Positions 46,523 through 56,545 of a DNA stretch of 64,000 nucleotides are shown here, piece by piece; position 1 is the stretch's first letter, and the number at the start of each line of letters is the position of its first letter. Source of the stretch: Serpula lacrymans var. lacrymans S7.9 (taxonomy: Eukaryota; Basidiomycota; Agaricomycetes; Boletales; Serpulaceae); assembly GCF_000218685.1 (NCBI RefSeq), contig NW_006763295.1:1215893-1279892 (forward strand), read 5' to 3'. The notes under the pieces are model-generated. The model was not told where the DNA came from. It saw only the letters and a list, made by a program, of their open reading frames with translations, and ran no database searches. Both the position numbers and the translations under genes were made by a program.

Positions 46523-47443
46523 ATGTCTAATCCCACGCAATTACACGGCAAAGTAACCCTCGCAGCAGAACCCTTTGAATTCAAAGGAGAGAAGGAACAA
46601 TTCATAGCATGGCGCCAAGCACTACAGTTGTACTTAACCGCCTACGCATCCTACTTTCCAGACGAGAAGACAAAGCTCATCTACCTCCTGTCCAAAATCA
46701 GCGACCAAGGAACGTCGACAGTAAAAGCTTGGAAAGAGAACGTGCTTACCAAAGCTCTCAACGCAACTACCCCCGTATGGCCGACTCTCTCGACCGTCCT
46801 AACCGATCTAGCCCAAGTATTCGGGAATCCAAACGAAAGATCGCAGGCGGTAAACGAGATCGAGATATACAAACAGGAGAATAAGCATTGCGATGAATTC
46901 TTTAGCCACTTCACAACGCTCATGGACAAGGCCGGATATGATGCCACCACTCACTTCGACGTGATCAATCGTATTCTCAAAAAGAATCTTCACTCTCGAA
47001 TCTGTGATTTCGTCATCATCCAGAAAGACCTACCGAAAACATTTGCTGAGTGGAAGACGCAAGCCTACGCATGGGAGGCAAGGAGAGAAGAGTTCCAGCT
47101 AGACGAAAGACGAAAGAGAGAAGTCACGCAGCCGTCGCGACCTATCTATAGACAACAGACGTATACGCACCAGCATGTGCAACAGCCGCAGCCACAGCAG
47201 ATGGCGAGACCCCAGACGAATCAGTATGCGAGAAGGTTCGAGGATCAACCTCAGAGAGGTGTATTCCCCGGACAAGGCGTACCTATGGATACAGACCGAC
47301 AGAGCTGGTTCAGATTATGTTACAGATGTGGCCAGCCGGGTCATATCGCAAGAAACTGCCCTCTGAAGAAAGTTGCAGCTAGAGAAGCAACCACAACCCA
47401 GGAGGAGACGAAGACAAAGGATTTTCTCAAAGGTCAGGAGTAA
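46523..47443 (+). CDS. Gag of gypsy element 1
   Basis: The first in-frame ATG is at 46523 (MSNPTQLHGKVTLAAEPFEF); the open frame extends upstream to about 46403 without ATG. The capsid-like helical domain FKGEKEQFIAWRQALQLYLT through FNEIEIYKQ-type sequence is followed by a Gln-rich linker and one CCHC knuckle, CYRCGQPGHIARNC (about 47320-47360). The stop TAA at 47441-47443 lies inside the frameshift hairpin. It packages the element RNA. 306 codons, typical length. Confidence 0.88.
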   Translation: MSNPTQLHGKVTLAAEPFEFKGEKEQFIAWRQALQLYLTAYASYFPDEKTKLIYLLSKISDQGTSTVKAWKENVLTKALNATTPVWPTLSTVLTDLAQVFGNPNERSQAVNEIEIYKQENKHCDEFFSHFTTLMDKAGYDATTHFDVINRILKKNLHSRICDFVIIQKDLPKTFAEWKTQAYAWEARREEFQLDERRKREVTQPSRPIYRQQTYTHQHVQQPQPQQMARPQTNQYARRFEDQPQRGVFPGQGVPMDTDRQSWFRLCYRCGQPGHIARNCPLKKVAAREATTTQEETKTKDFLKGQE

Positions 47444-47460
47444 GCACGGACTCTCTGACC
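47419..47460 (+). promoter_or_regulatory. Predicted -1 ribosomal frameshift signal, gag-pol of element 1
   Basis: Heptamer GGATTTT at 47419-47425 lies in the gag frame as G GAT TTT. A 6-nt spacer (47426-47431) follows, then a hairpin: 47432-47441 pairs with 47450-47460, 10 bp with one bulged T at 47454 and an 8-nt loop. The pol frame is exactly -1 and open from here. GGAUUUU is the known slip site of dianthoviruses. Confidence 0.65.
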
Positions 47461-50400
47461 AGTAAGCACGGTTCGGAAAATGTATTTGTAACTGATAAAT
47501 CGAAACATGTTTCCCAAAACCTACGTGCCGAGAAATACGCTAAGCCACATTCAGCGGAATGGTTGGCTCGACGAATTAAAGACCAGAAAGAAGAAAGAGC
47601 CAAAGCATTGGTTCGGAACTGGGCCTCACCCCAGTGTTACCCACACATCACGACGGATACAATCAATTTGCTCAAGCAACACGATGAAGATTACATCGTA
47701 GAACAATTGAATGTGATCAAAGACTTCGCATCTCTTCCCCCATCTTATCAACGCAAACTCTCGTTACAATGCCAATTATCCACCATCGACGATCACCAAA
47801 CGCATGTCATACCAGTTTTGATAGATTCAGGATGCACAGATTCTATCATTGACGAAGCCTTTGTTCGGCAACACAACATTTCCACAAAACCACTGCCAAC
47901 TCGTGTTATTGTCTCAAACGCCAATGGAACCAAAAATCGCACTGGACCACTGACAGAATATGTGACACTTCACCTAACTGTGGCGGGTCGCACAGAATTA
48001 ATGGACTTCCTGGTTACTGGACAGAGAGAGACGAGAATTTTGTTAGGACATGACTGGCTACAACGCACGAATCCCAACATCAACTGGCAAACCAACACCA
48101 TCACATACTCCTCTGATGATACGGAGTATCACCCTGAAGACGGAGATAGAGTCATTGCTGTAGACTTACAGAGCAGGATTGACAAAATCTCCGTTGAAAG
48201 CAACGTATCTCAGACCAAAAGCCAACAAATTGCGGAAGAATCAGAACGAGCAAAGTCAACACTCACGTTCAGAGACGTCGTTCCCCCGTTCTATCATCAT
48301 TTCGAACCAGTATTCACAAAAGCGTCATTTGACAAACTACCCCCATGACGAGTCTGGGACCACGCAATTGAACTCCTACCAGAAGCCAAAGGTCTAGACT
48401 GTAAAATGTATCCACTTAACCGTGACGAACAAATTCATCTTGACGAATTCTTGAAAGAGAACCTGGAGACAGGGAGGATTAGAGTATCAAAATCCCCTTA
48501 TGCATCCCCGTTCTTTTTTATCAAGAAAAAAGACGGATCTCTCAGACCGGTACAAGACTATCGGAAACTTAATGCCCTCACGATCAAAAACCGATATACG
48601 TTACCCCTCATTTCAGAATTGATAAACCGACTCAAAGGAGCGAGATTCTTCACCAAGCTGGATGTCCATTGGGGATATAATAACGTTCGAATCAAAGAAG
48701 GAGATGAGCACAAGGCCGCCTTCAGAACTAACAGAGGACTGTTCGAACCTCTGGTTATGTTCTTCGGACTTACGAACTCCCCAGCCACCTTTCAGACAAT
48801 GATGGACCGACTTCTCCGAGACCTAATCAACAAAGGATCCTTTATTGTATACCTCAACAACATCATGATATTCACCGACTCGTTAGAAGAACATAGGAAG
48901 ATCGTATCCAAAGTTCTTCAGATACTCGCAGACAATCAGTTATATCTCAAGCCAGAGAAATGCGAGTTCGAGAAGAAAGAGGTCGAATATCTAGGAATGA
49001 TCATCTCACACGATACGATTTGCATGGACCCACTGAAAGTACAAGCAGTTGCAGAATGGCCGACACCACGCACAAAGAAGGAGTTACAGTCGTTCCTAGG
49101 ATTCTCGAACTTTTACAGACGGTTTATCAAGGACTATGGAAAAATTGCCAAACCACTGACGATTCTCACCGGAAAGGTAGACTGGGAATGGGCTGAAGAC
49201 CAACAACGAGCATTTGACGTTCTCAAAAAGACAATCACCACTTCGCCCACACTCGCAATCCCTAACGACGAAGATCCATTCAAAGTTGAATGTGACGCCT
49301 CCAACTACGCCACAGGAGCGGTGTTATCCCAGCAGCAGGAAGGGAAATGGAGACCGGTCGCATTCCTGTCAAAGTCGATGAACCCTGCAGAGAGAAATTA
49401 CACTATCTGGGATAAAGAGATGCTAGCGGTAATGCATGCGTTAGAAGAATGGCGACACCTCCTCATGGGAGCTAAACACCAGTTCACCATATTCACCGAC
49501 CATCAGAACCTCACCTACTTCCGAGACCCCCAGAAAGTAAACAGACAACAGGCTAGGTGGATGGACACGCTAGCCAGATACGATTTCAAGTTAGAGCATG
49601 TAAAAGGCTCAGCAAACACGAAAGCGGACCTACTTAGTCGAAGAGTAGACCATCCAAGAGGCGAGAGAGATAATGAAGGACAGGTCCTTCTACCTCAGCT
49701 CGCGGAAGCAAACATTTATACTATGGAGGACGTGTTAGAAGAACACTACCTGGACGAGCTGCTAGCTTCGCAGCACAAACTGGATGATTACGTTGTAAAG
49801 AAGTTGAAAGACGATCCAAAGATTTGGAAAAAACGAGACGGAATCATCTGGATAGGAAACGAGAGAGAAGACGAATTGACATTAGGGTCATTCAAAAACA
49901 ACATCTACGTACCCAAAGACCCAAAGTTGAGGGCATGTATTATCGAAGAAGAACACAACACCAGCCTCAGTGGACATCCAGGAGAAAGGAAGACGTACGA
50001 AGGAGTAAACCGATCCTTCTGGTGGCCTAGTCTCAGGAGAGATGTTAGGAAATATGTCGCAGGATGCGAGATATGTCAGAGGACAAAGTCGCATCACCAG
50101 AAGCCGCATGCTCCCCTCCATCCAAATCCGATCCCTTATCGCCCTTGGCAGATAATCACGACAGATCTTATCGGAGCATTACCTGAATCAAACAGATACG
50201 ATGCAATCCAAGTCTTTGTTGACAGATTCTCAAAAATGGCTCACTTCGTACCCACACATGTCACGCTCGACTCACTAGGCTACGCCAAACAACTACGAGA
50301 TTCAGTCATACGGTTACACGGAATCCCGGAAAAAATCATATCCGACAGAGGACCTCAGTTCATGTCAAATTTCACCAAAGACTTCTACCAATCTCTCGGG

Positions 50401-51342
50401 ATTGAGCCTGGTCTATCAACGGGTTACCACCCTCAAACTGACGGCCAATCAGAACGGATAAACCAGGACCTGGAACATTACCTACGCACATTCATCAACC
50501 ACCGACAGGATGACTGGGCCGATTGGTTAGCAATCGCGGAATTTACATACAACAATCACCTCCACTCCGCAACCAATCAGACCCCCTTCTTCGTAAATTA
50601 TGGTTCTCACCCTCGTAAAGGGACCGGTCAGAAGCCTTCCGGGTGTTCGCAAGCTGCCGAAGATTTCGCAACCTCTATGACGAAATTACACGAACAAACT
50701 TGGCAATCATTATTACTTGCTAATCAAAACCTCAAAAAGTACTATGATAGGAAACGCACGGAAGCACGGGAATATCACAAAGGGGATAAGGTGTGGTTAG
50801 AAGGAACTCATATTTCCACCGATCGGCCGATGAAGAAGTTAGACGACAAGCGATTTGGCCCGTTTACGGTAAAAGCAAAAGTCGGCCCATCCGCTTATCT
50901 TCTAGACGTCCCTAGATCCTGGAAAGCGATCCATCCGGTATTCAACGAAATCCTCTTATCACCGTATCACACGCCGGAGTTCCCCAATCAACCTCGTACC
51001 TCGAAACCTCCGCCGATCCAAGTCGATGGCGCAGTCGAATACGAAGCCGAAGAAATCATCGCTTCTCGACCCACTAAACTCAAAGGGGCCAAGCTTGACT
51101 ACTTCGTCCATTGGAAGGGATACCCGATCACGGAAAGGACGTGGGAACCCGATCACCACTTGAAAAATTCCCCCTCGCTTATTGCCACATTCCACCGCAA
51201 ACACCCTGCCGCCCCGCGTGTCATCGCCTCCACCGCCTTACAATTTCGCCCTTACAAAAATTTCACTGGATCACAAACTGCTTCACGGACTGCGGCGCTA
51301 AGATTCTTGGGACAAGAATATAAAAGGGGGGGGGTAATGTAA
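47426..51342 (+). pseudogene. Pol of gypsy element 1: protease, RT (YLNN), RNase H, integrase, chromodomain
   Basis: Entered by -1 frameshift; the frame runs to TAA 51340-51342, just inside the 3' LTR. Protease: LIDSGCTDSII (about 47820), ILLGHDWLQR. An in-frame TGA at 48346-48348 stands where family members have Arg (before VWDHAIELLP). RT: KKDGSLRPVQDYRKLN, then YLNN at 48850-48861 instead of YLDD. RNase H: VECDASNYATGAVL. Integrase: H-H-C-C finger ending CEICQRTK, then D, D, E at TDLIGA, SDRGPQF, SERINQ. Chromodomain: YEAEEIIASRP...HWKGYPITERTWEP. All other catalytic residues look intact. Both defects fit CpG transitions, so this copy lost function after or shortly before insertion, or TGA is read through. 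Confidence 0.88.
51322..51334 (+). other. Polypurine tract, element 1
   Basis: Four A then nine G, 3 nt before the 3' LTR; the usual primer site for plus-strand DNA synthesis. It overlaps the end of the pol frame. Confidence 0.75.
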
Positions 51343-52033
51343 GGACCATTTCATTATTTCCCTATCTTTGCTATGTCTTGGTTCTCGAACACTTTTCCCG
51401 TTACACCTCTGGCTCTAGGGCTAGAGGTATCCTTTGCCATTTTACTTCTCATAGCCCTCACAGGCTTTCTTAACCATCGCTACCACTTTATATCACAGAT
51501 CAGAGACTGGGCATCGCCCCCAGCCAGCCAGCACACTGGCTAGGGACTGGTAGTAGGCATCTCGCCAACCAGCTCCAAGCCCTAGTAAAGCCTGGTAATA
51601 CTAATAACACCTTATTTAGGATTGTACCTCATCATGAGGATACGGTTCCTGAACACGCATGACAATCCTCTATTATTAGTACAAGTCTCTCACCTGCTGA
51701 TTAATCAAGTCAGAAGTCGTACAATAGTTACTCTCCCTTTTTCTTATTGGTTGATTAATTCCTCAGACCACTTTTCGTATATTCTCCTTTCGGTCTGAGG
51801 AACGGACAGTTCCCTATATAAAGCCTTACCTATTCATGTATGGCTCCTCAGTTTTCTATTACTGAATTTACCCGCTTTACTCCTCAACAAGAACCTTTGA
51901 AGCTTACCTCTCAAAGTCCTCTACTCGCTATATTTGCTAGCGTCTGTCGACCTCAAGCTCATTGAACCCTTACTCCCTGCAAGTGCAGAAGGAGATAGGT
52001 TTAGTTTTTGTTATAGTTTATCGTTGCCTCACA
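51338..52033 (+). repeat. 3' LTR of gypsy element 1
   Basis: 696 bp, one base different from the 5' LTR; followed by the target-site duplicate CCCAC. Confidence 0.95.
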
Positions 52034-52078
52034 CCCACATTTTATCATATTTACAATGTAGGAGACTCTTCTCTTGTT

Positions 52079-52673
52079 TGTGAGGCAACATTAAACTATA
52101 ACAAAAACAATACCCGTCTCCGACTGCACTCAAGGGTTTCTGGTGAGGAGTCAAGAAGGTATTTCAAGTAATAAAAAGCTAAAGAACAATACATGAGTAT
52201 GTAGGGTTTTTATAGCTAATTGTCTATCTCTCAGACCGGAAGTAGAATAAAAGAAAAGTGATTATCTAATCAGAAAAGAATAACTATTGTACGACTTCAG
52301 GGATTAATCAGCAGGTGAGAGAATGTACTAATAATTAAGTGTTGTCACACATGTTCAGGAACTGTATCCTCATGATGAGGTACGATCCTGACTAAAGCGT
52401 CTATTGATATCTCCAGGCACTGATGGGGCTTGGAGCTGGTTGGCAAAATATCTACCACCAGTCCTTACCCATTGTGCTGGCTGGCTGGGAGTGATACCCA
52501 GTCTCTGATCTTCGATACAAAGTGGTAACAATAATTAAGAAAGCCTGTGAGGGCTATGAGAAGCAGGATAGCAAAAAATACCTCTAGCCCTAGAGCCAGG
52601 GGTGTAACAGGAAAAGCGTTTGAGAACCAAGACATGGAGTGAGAAGATAAGAAAATAATAAATGGTCCTTACA
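52079..52673 (-). repeat. Solo LTR of gypsy family 1, diverged, inverted
   Basis: On the minus strand it begins TGTAAGGACC (52673) and ends GTTGCCTCACA (52079). It is about 595 bp and many bases differ from the intact LTR. Flanks TTGTT and TTGTC are a possible decayed 5-bp duplication. Confidence 0.8.
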
Positions 52674-52779
52674 TTGTCTGGTCAGGCCACTTTCTTATTC
52701 TTTTCCTCTTTTGGTCTGGCCCTCATATTTCACTATATAAAGAGTAGATATTTGATGTATTATCTCCTTAGTTCGATAT

Positions 52780-53476
52780 TGTGAGGCAACGATAAACTAT
52801 AACAAAAACGAAACCTGTCTCCTTCTGCACTTGCAGGGAGTAAGGGGTTCAATGAGCTTGAGGTCAACAGACACTAGTAAATATAGCGAGTAGAGGACTT
52901 TGAGAGGTAAGCTTCAAAGGTTCTTGTTGAGGAGTAAAGCGGGTAAATTCAGTAATAGAAAACTAAGGAGCCATACATGAATAGGTAAGGCTTTATATAG
53001 GGAACTGTTTGTTCCTCAGATCGAAAGGAGAATATACGAAAAGTGGTCTGAGGAATTAATCAACCAATAAGAAAAAGGGAAAGTAACTATCGTACGACTT
53101 TTGACTTGATTAATCAGCATGTGAGAGACTTGTACTAATAATAGAGGATTGTCATGCGTGTTCAGGAACCGTATCCTCATAATGAGGTACGATCCTGAAT
53201 AAGGCATTATTAGTATAACCAGGCTTTACTGGGGCTTGGAGCTGGTTGGCGAGATGCCTACTACCAGTCCCTACCCAGTGTGCTGGCTGGCTGGGAGTGA
53301 TACCCAATCTCTGATCTGTGATATAAAGTGGTAGCGATGGTTAAGAAAGCCTGTGAGGGCTATGAGAAGTAAAACGGCAAAGGATACCTCTAGCCCTAGA
53401 GCCAGAGGTGTAACGGGTAAAGCATTCGAGAACCAAGACATAGCGAAGATAAGAAAATAATGAAATGGTCCTTACA
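52780..53476 (-). repeat. Solo LTR of gypsy family 1, inverted, TSD GATAT
   Basis: 697 bp, much closer to the intact LTR than the neighbouring solo copy. It is flanked by GATAT at 52775-52779 and 53477-53481, a perfect target-site duplication. It inserted into the end of the DIRS-like remnant. Confidence 0.9.
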
Positions 53477-55963
53477 GATATTAGTTTGGATTCACACTCA
53501 TATGGATACTCTTCAAACATCATACTCAGCTCCATTGTCTTATCACAAAAACTTGGCCTAATATTGGTTATATTATATAGCTTTGTATTAGTTACCTAAC
53601 ACTTATCTGTGTTGCTGGTGCCGTGTCAAAACACTGTTTGGTCTTACCCACTAAAACCTGGGTGGGTGGTAATGTACTTGTGGTCTCTCTGACATTTAGC
53701 TCCCAGCTGGTGTCTGGCTCCTTGCTACCACTTTGCCCAATTGACGACTTTTGCTGCAGCAAGAGAGTAGCTGCTGTTACTGAGTGACCTCGGCTGCTGA
53801 GAGGGGGTCACAAGCATTGATAATGTAACACTTGAGCTGCAGTAGGATGGATACTGGAGGGAGTAGTAATTGCTTTGTGCCGTAGAAACCTCTAGATGGT
53901 TTATCTGCAGGGTTGTTTGCACTGGTAATGTAGACGGCCCTGACCTCAAAATGCTGGGAACAAGATTGTAAGAATTTGCCTATGTGCTTGAAGACTGTGT
54001 TGACAGCTTCATTATGGTGTCTCCCATTTGGCCAGCCTTCAATAATTCCTGAGTTATTGTGATAGACCATGAGGTGGTAGTGAGTGTGAGGGATAGTGGC
54101 CAGTGAATAAATGAGAAATTCAAAACCTATGGCTTTGGCTCATCCAATAAATACCATTGTGCATTTTCCACCCAGGGATTAACCTCCAAGCTCTCCACTT
54201 ATTCCCTATGGTGATGCCAATTCCAATTCCAGAACTTGCGTCCAAGTAGGCTTATAAATTAGTGAATTTGGCTGGGGGAAGGATGGGGCACAAGACTTGC
54301 TCCATTAAAGCATAAACAGCCACCATTCTAAATCCTGTGCTACTCCTTTGTCAGGACAATGAGTTAAAAGCGGCTTCTTGTGACACACTCCCAACATGCA
54401 TTCTAAGCCTGTTAGGAATGCACATCCCATGACAAGGGAAGAGCACACATGCAGAAGCTTGCTATATAGCTTATGTATGTCTTGTAGGAGGTGAGTAGGC
54501 CTCTTCCTCTAAGCGTGTATGTGATAAAATTGGATATTGACCAGACCAGGGATTGAACCTGGAACCTTCTGGATACATGCCAGCTGCTCTACTAATTGAG
54601 CTATATGGCCAAAGTTATATAATATAGGATCTTAAACATGACATGCAACCACAGATGTCTTACACAGTATAGCTGCTGCATACCGGGCTGGCTTACAAAT
54701 CAGAGGTATTATCCTATGGAGTATTGGTATGTCAGAGTATATTCTAACAGTATGGACATCAGGTATTTTTGTACTTTGTTGGGGCTGAGAGATACTTGAC
54801 AATACTGGAGGTCCCAAAGGAAACCAATATAAGTAGTCATGGCATCAAATGGGTCTCCCATGGGATCCCCAAAATGTCTGATATCTTATCAATATCTTGT
54901 AATGCATATGAAAATAAGGCATTGTGATCTGATATTGGGGTAGAAGTGGATGAATCCTTGATGGGCCAGATGCAATTTTTGCTGGCTTCTTCAATGGAGC
55001 CATCATCAAATAACTGGCTCCCATACCAAATGCGACTGCCTGATTGCTGTAGGCCCAAAATGGTTACGTTCTGATAGAAATTGGCTTGGATTTTATTGTA
55101 GTTGCATAACTGACTGTGTCAAATTCTGAAGAAAATGTGATTGTCTACCCACTTATCTAAGGGCCTGATGCTATGGTGACACATTATCTCTGCCCCTGTA
55201 TCTGCTAGATGCCCATAGTCTCATGTAGCTTATGTAGCTCCAAACAGAGCACAAGGTCAATGTGATACTGGTTGTCTGAGACCATGACTACAGCAGCTGG
55301 CCACTGCAATTTTCTGAGGGGGATAGTTCTATAAGCCTCTGCAACGTCCCTCATAGCTGCCTCAGAGGAAGCTGAGCTATTAATAGGTAAATTATTGAAA
55401 ATTTTCCCCAAGCAGTGGGAAAATTCCCTGCATCTATAAATGAATTAATTGAAGGATTAGGGAAATCAAATAAAGGGAAACAACAGGTTCTGGACTATTC
55501 AAAACTTATCCGGATGACCCAGCTTTGGAATAATAGAAAGGGGGGAAAATTGGAAAGGACCTATTAGGTCTTATAATGTATCTCTTGTGAACAGACTTAA
55601 GTATCTCTTTCTTTGAATTTCTTTTTGTATTATATTTTGAAACTCTTGTGTAAATGAATCTATGGAGCTACTATTAAGGGGAATTTGAGTCTGGAAAATA
55701 GAGGGAAAATTTAAATCAAAACCCATTCTAATTCCCTCAGGAATTTTCTTAAAATGTGCAAGAATGTTTACACTTCTGAGCTCATCTCTCCATGCATCCA
55801 TTCTATAGGGAGTTGTTGGGTGTTTTTTTCTGTGCTTAAGGACAGTACTGGGCACAGTGTGTGGTGGATCTGCACCCGGAGCAGAAATGTCTGCTGTCAT
55901 GGTTGCTGGCTCCACAACTTTCTTCTCATTGCCAAGCTGCACAGACTTGTCTCCTGTTCCGCG
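53477..55963 (-). pseudogene. DIRS-like RT/RNase H retroelement remnant, 3' part
   Basis: Read on the minus strand from 55963: VQLGNEKK, then YRMDAWRDELRSVNILAHFK and PEGIRMGFDLNFPSI (about 55800-55690), AEAYRTIPLRKLQWPAAVV (RT, about 55340), LQDIDKISDILGIPWE (about 54890), YSKLLHVCSSLVMGCAFLTG (about 54460-54400), GIGITIGNKWRAWRLIPGW (RNase H, about 54200), IIEGWPNGRHHNEAVN and SANNPADKPSRG (about 54060-53890). That order matches a reverse transcriptase/RNase H family common in basidiomycetes with DIRS-like PADxPSRG ending. It has many stops and frameshifts, plus a tRNA-like insertion. No tyrosine recombinase is recognisable. Its 5' part lies beyond the inserted gypsy element at 62394-63213. 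Confidence 0.65.
54538..54610 (-). tRNA. tRNA-Thr(TGT)-like sequence, probably SINE-type or pseudogene
   Basis: The minus strand folds into a 73-nt cloverleaf: acceptor GGCCATA with TCTGGTC (one mismatch, one G-U), D-stem GCTC/GAGC, anticodon stem CTGG/CCAG with loop CATGTAT (anticodon TGT), T-stem CCAGG/CCTGG with loop TTCAATC. Internal A and B promoter boxes (TAGCTCAATTAGTAGAGC; GGTTCAATCCC) are good. It sits inside the DIRS-like remnant where coding sequence is expected, so it is an insertion, perhaps a tRNA-derived SINE. Confidence 0.5.
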
Positions 55964-56136
55964 TAATAAACCTAAGTGAAACTCAGCCGCTGCCTGAGAG
56001 GCTATAAAAATGACTGAGGTATTCCTATACTAAACCCCCTACTACTTATAGTCGGAGGTGCTACTCGCTACAGTATAATGACTCCTAGGAGTACAATGGC
56101 TGCTTCGGCAGAGACCGGGTTTATCCGGTTTTGTCA
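55964..56136 (-). repeat. Solo copia LTR, TSD CCGCG/CCACG
   Basis: 173 bp, minus strand TGACAAAACCGG...GGTTTATTA, the same ends as the copia 5' LTR at 5815-6143 but without its duplication. Flanks are CCGCG (55959-55963) and CCACG (56137-56141), a 5-bp duplication with one CpG transition. It interrupts the DIRS-like reading frame. Confidence 0.85.
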
Positions 56137-56148
56137 CCACGTCCATAG

Positions 56149-56534
56149 TGTAACAACCAAGAGTTAGTTACTCTGGCGCACACAGGAACACACTATAAAG
56201 AGGATGTTGAGGGAGTGGTTACCCCTTAAGCTGCAGAGAGTTTGTTGGTATACAACAGGAGGACTCGCTGAGGAGTCTCCTGGATCTATTGGGGTATATA
56301 TACTACTACAGGTTGTTTGTACATGTGTACTATACAGTTGATGAAGGCAGTGGCTGATGATGTCATAGGGCCTAGCCCGTATGGCCAGCTCCACTGCGTG
56401 AGAGAGTTACGTCTAAAAGTAAAAGAAAGGCAACGCGGCGCGAGAAAGGGAAATGCCGCGTGGCACTTAAAGTATAAAGTTAAAGCGGAGAATAAAAAGG
56501 AAAGGAGATGTCCGGAAATTGTGTTATCGTAACA
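56149..56534 (-). repeat. 3' LTR of gypsy element 2
   Basis: 386 bp, ends TGTTACG..GTTACA on the minus strand. It keeps CAACGCGGC on the + strand where the 5' LTR has CAATGCGGC. Confidence 0.95.
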
Positions 56535-56545
56535 CTACCCCCCTT
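56535..56545 (-). other. Polypurine tract, element 2
   Basis: AAGGGGGGTAG on the minus strand, directly between the pol stop and the 3' LTR. Confidence 0.7.

Larger units (their letters stand above)
44035..52033 (+). mobile_element. Complete Ty3/gypsy chromovirus, element 1 (7999 bp)
   Basis: Two 696-bp LTRs (44035-44730, 51338-52033) differ at one base. The 5-bp target-site duplication CCCAC lies at 44030-44034 and 52034-52038. Internal order: self-priming site, an AUG-less open frame (ORF0), gag, a -1 frameshift signal, pol (protease, RT, RNase H, integrase, chromodomain), then a polypurine tract. One LTR difference implies recent insertion. However RT has YLNN in place of YxDD and pol has a TGA, so this copy cannot now be autonomous. 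Confidence 0.95.
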
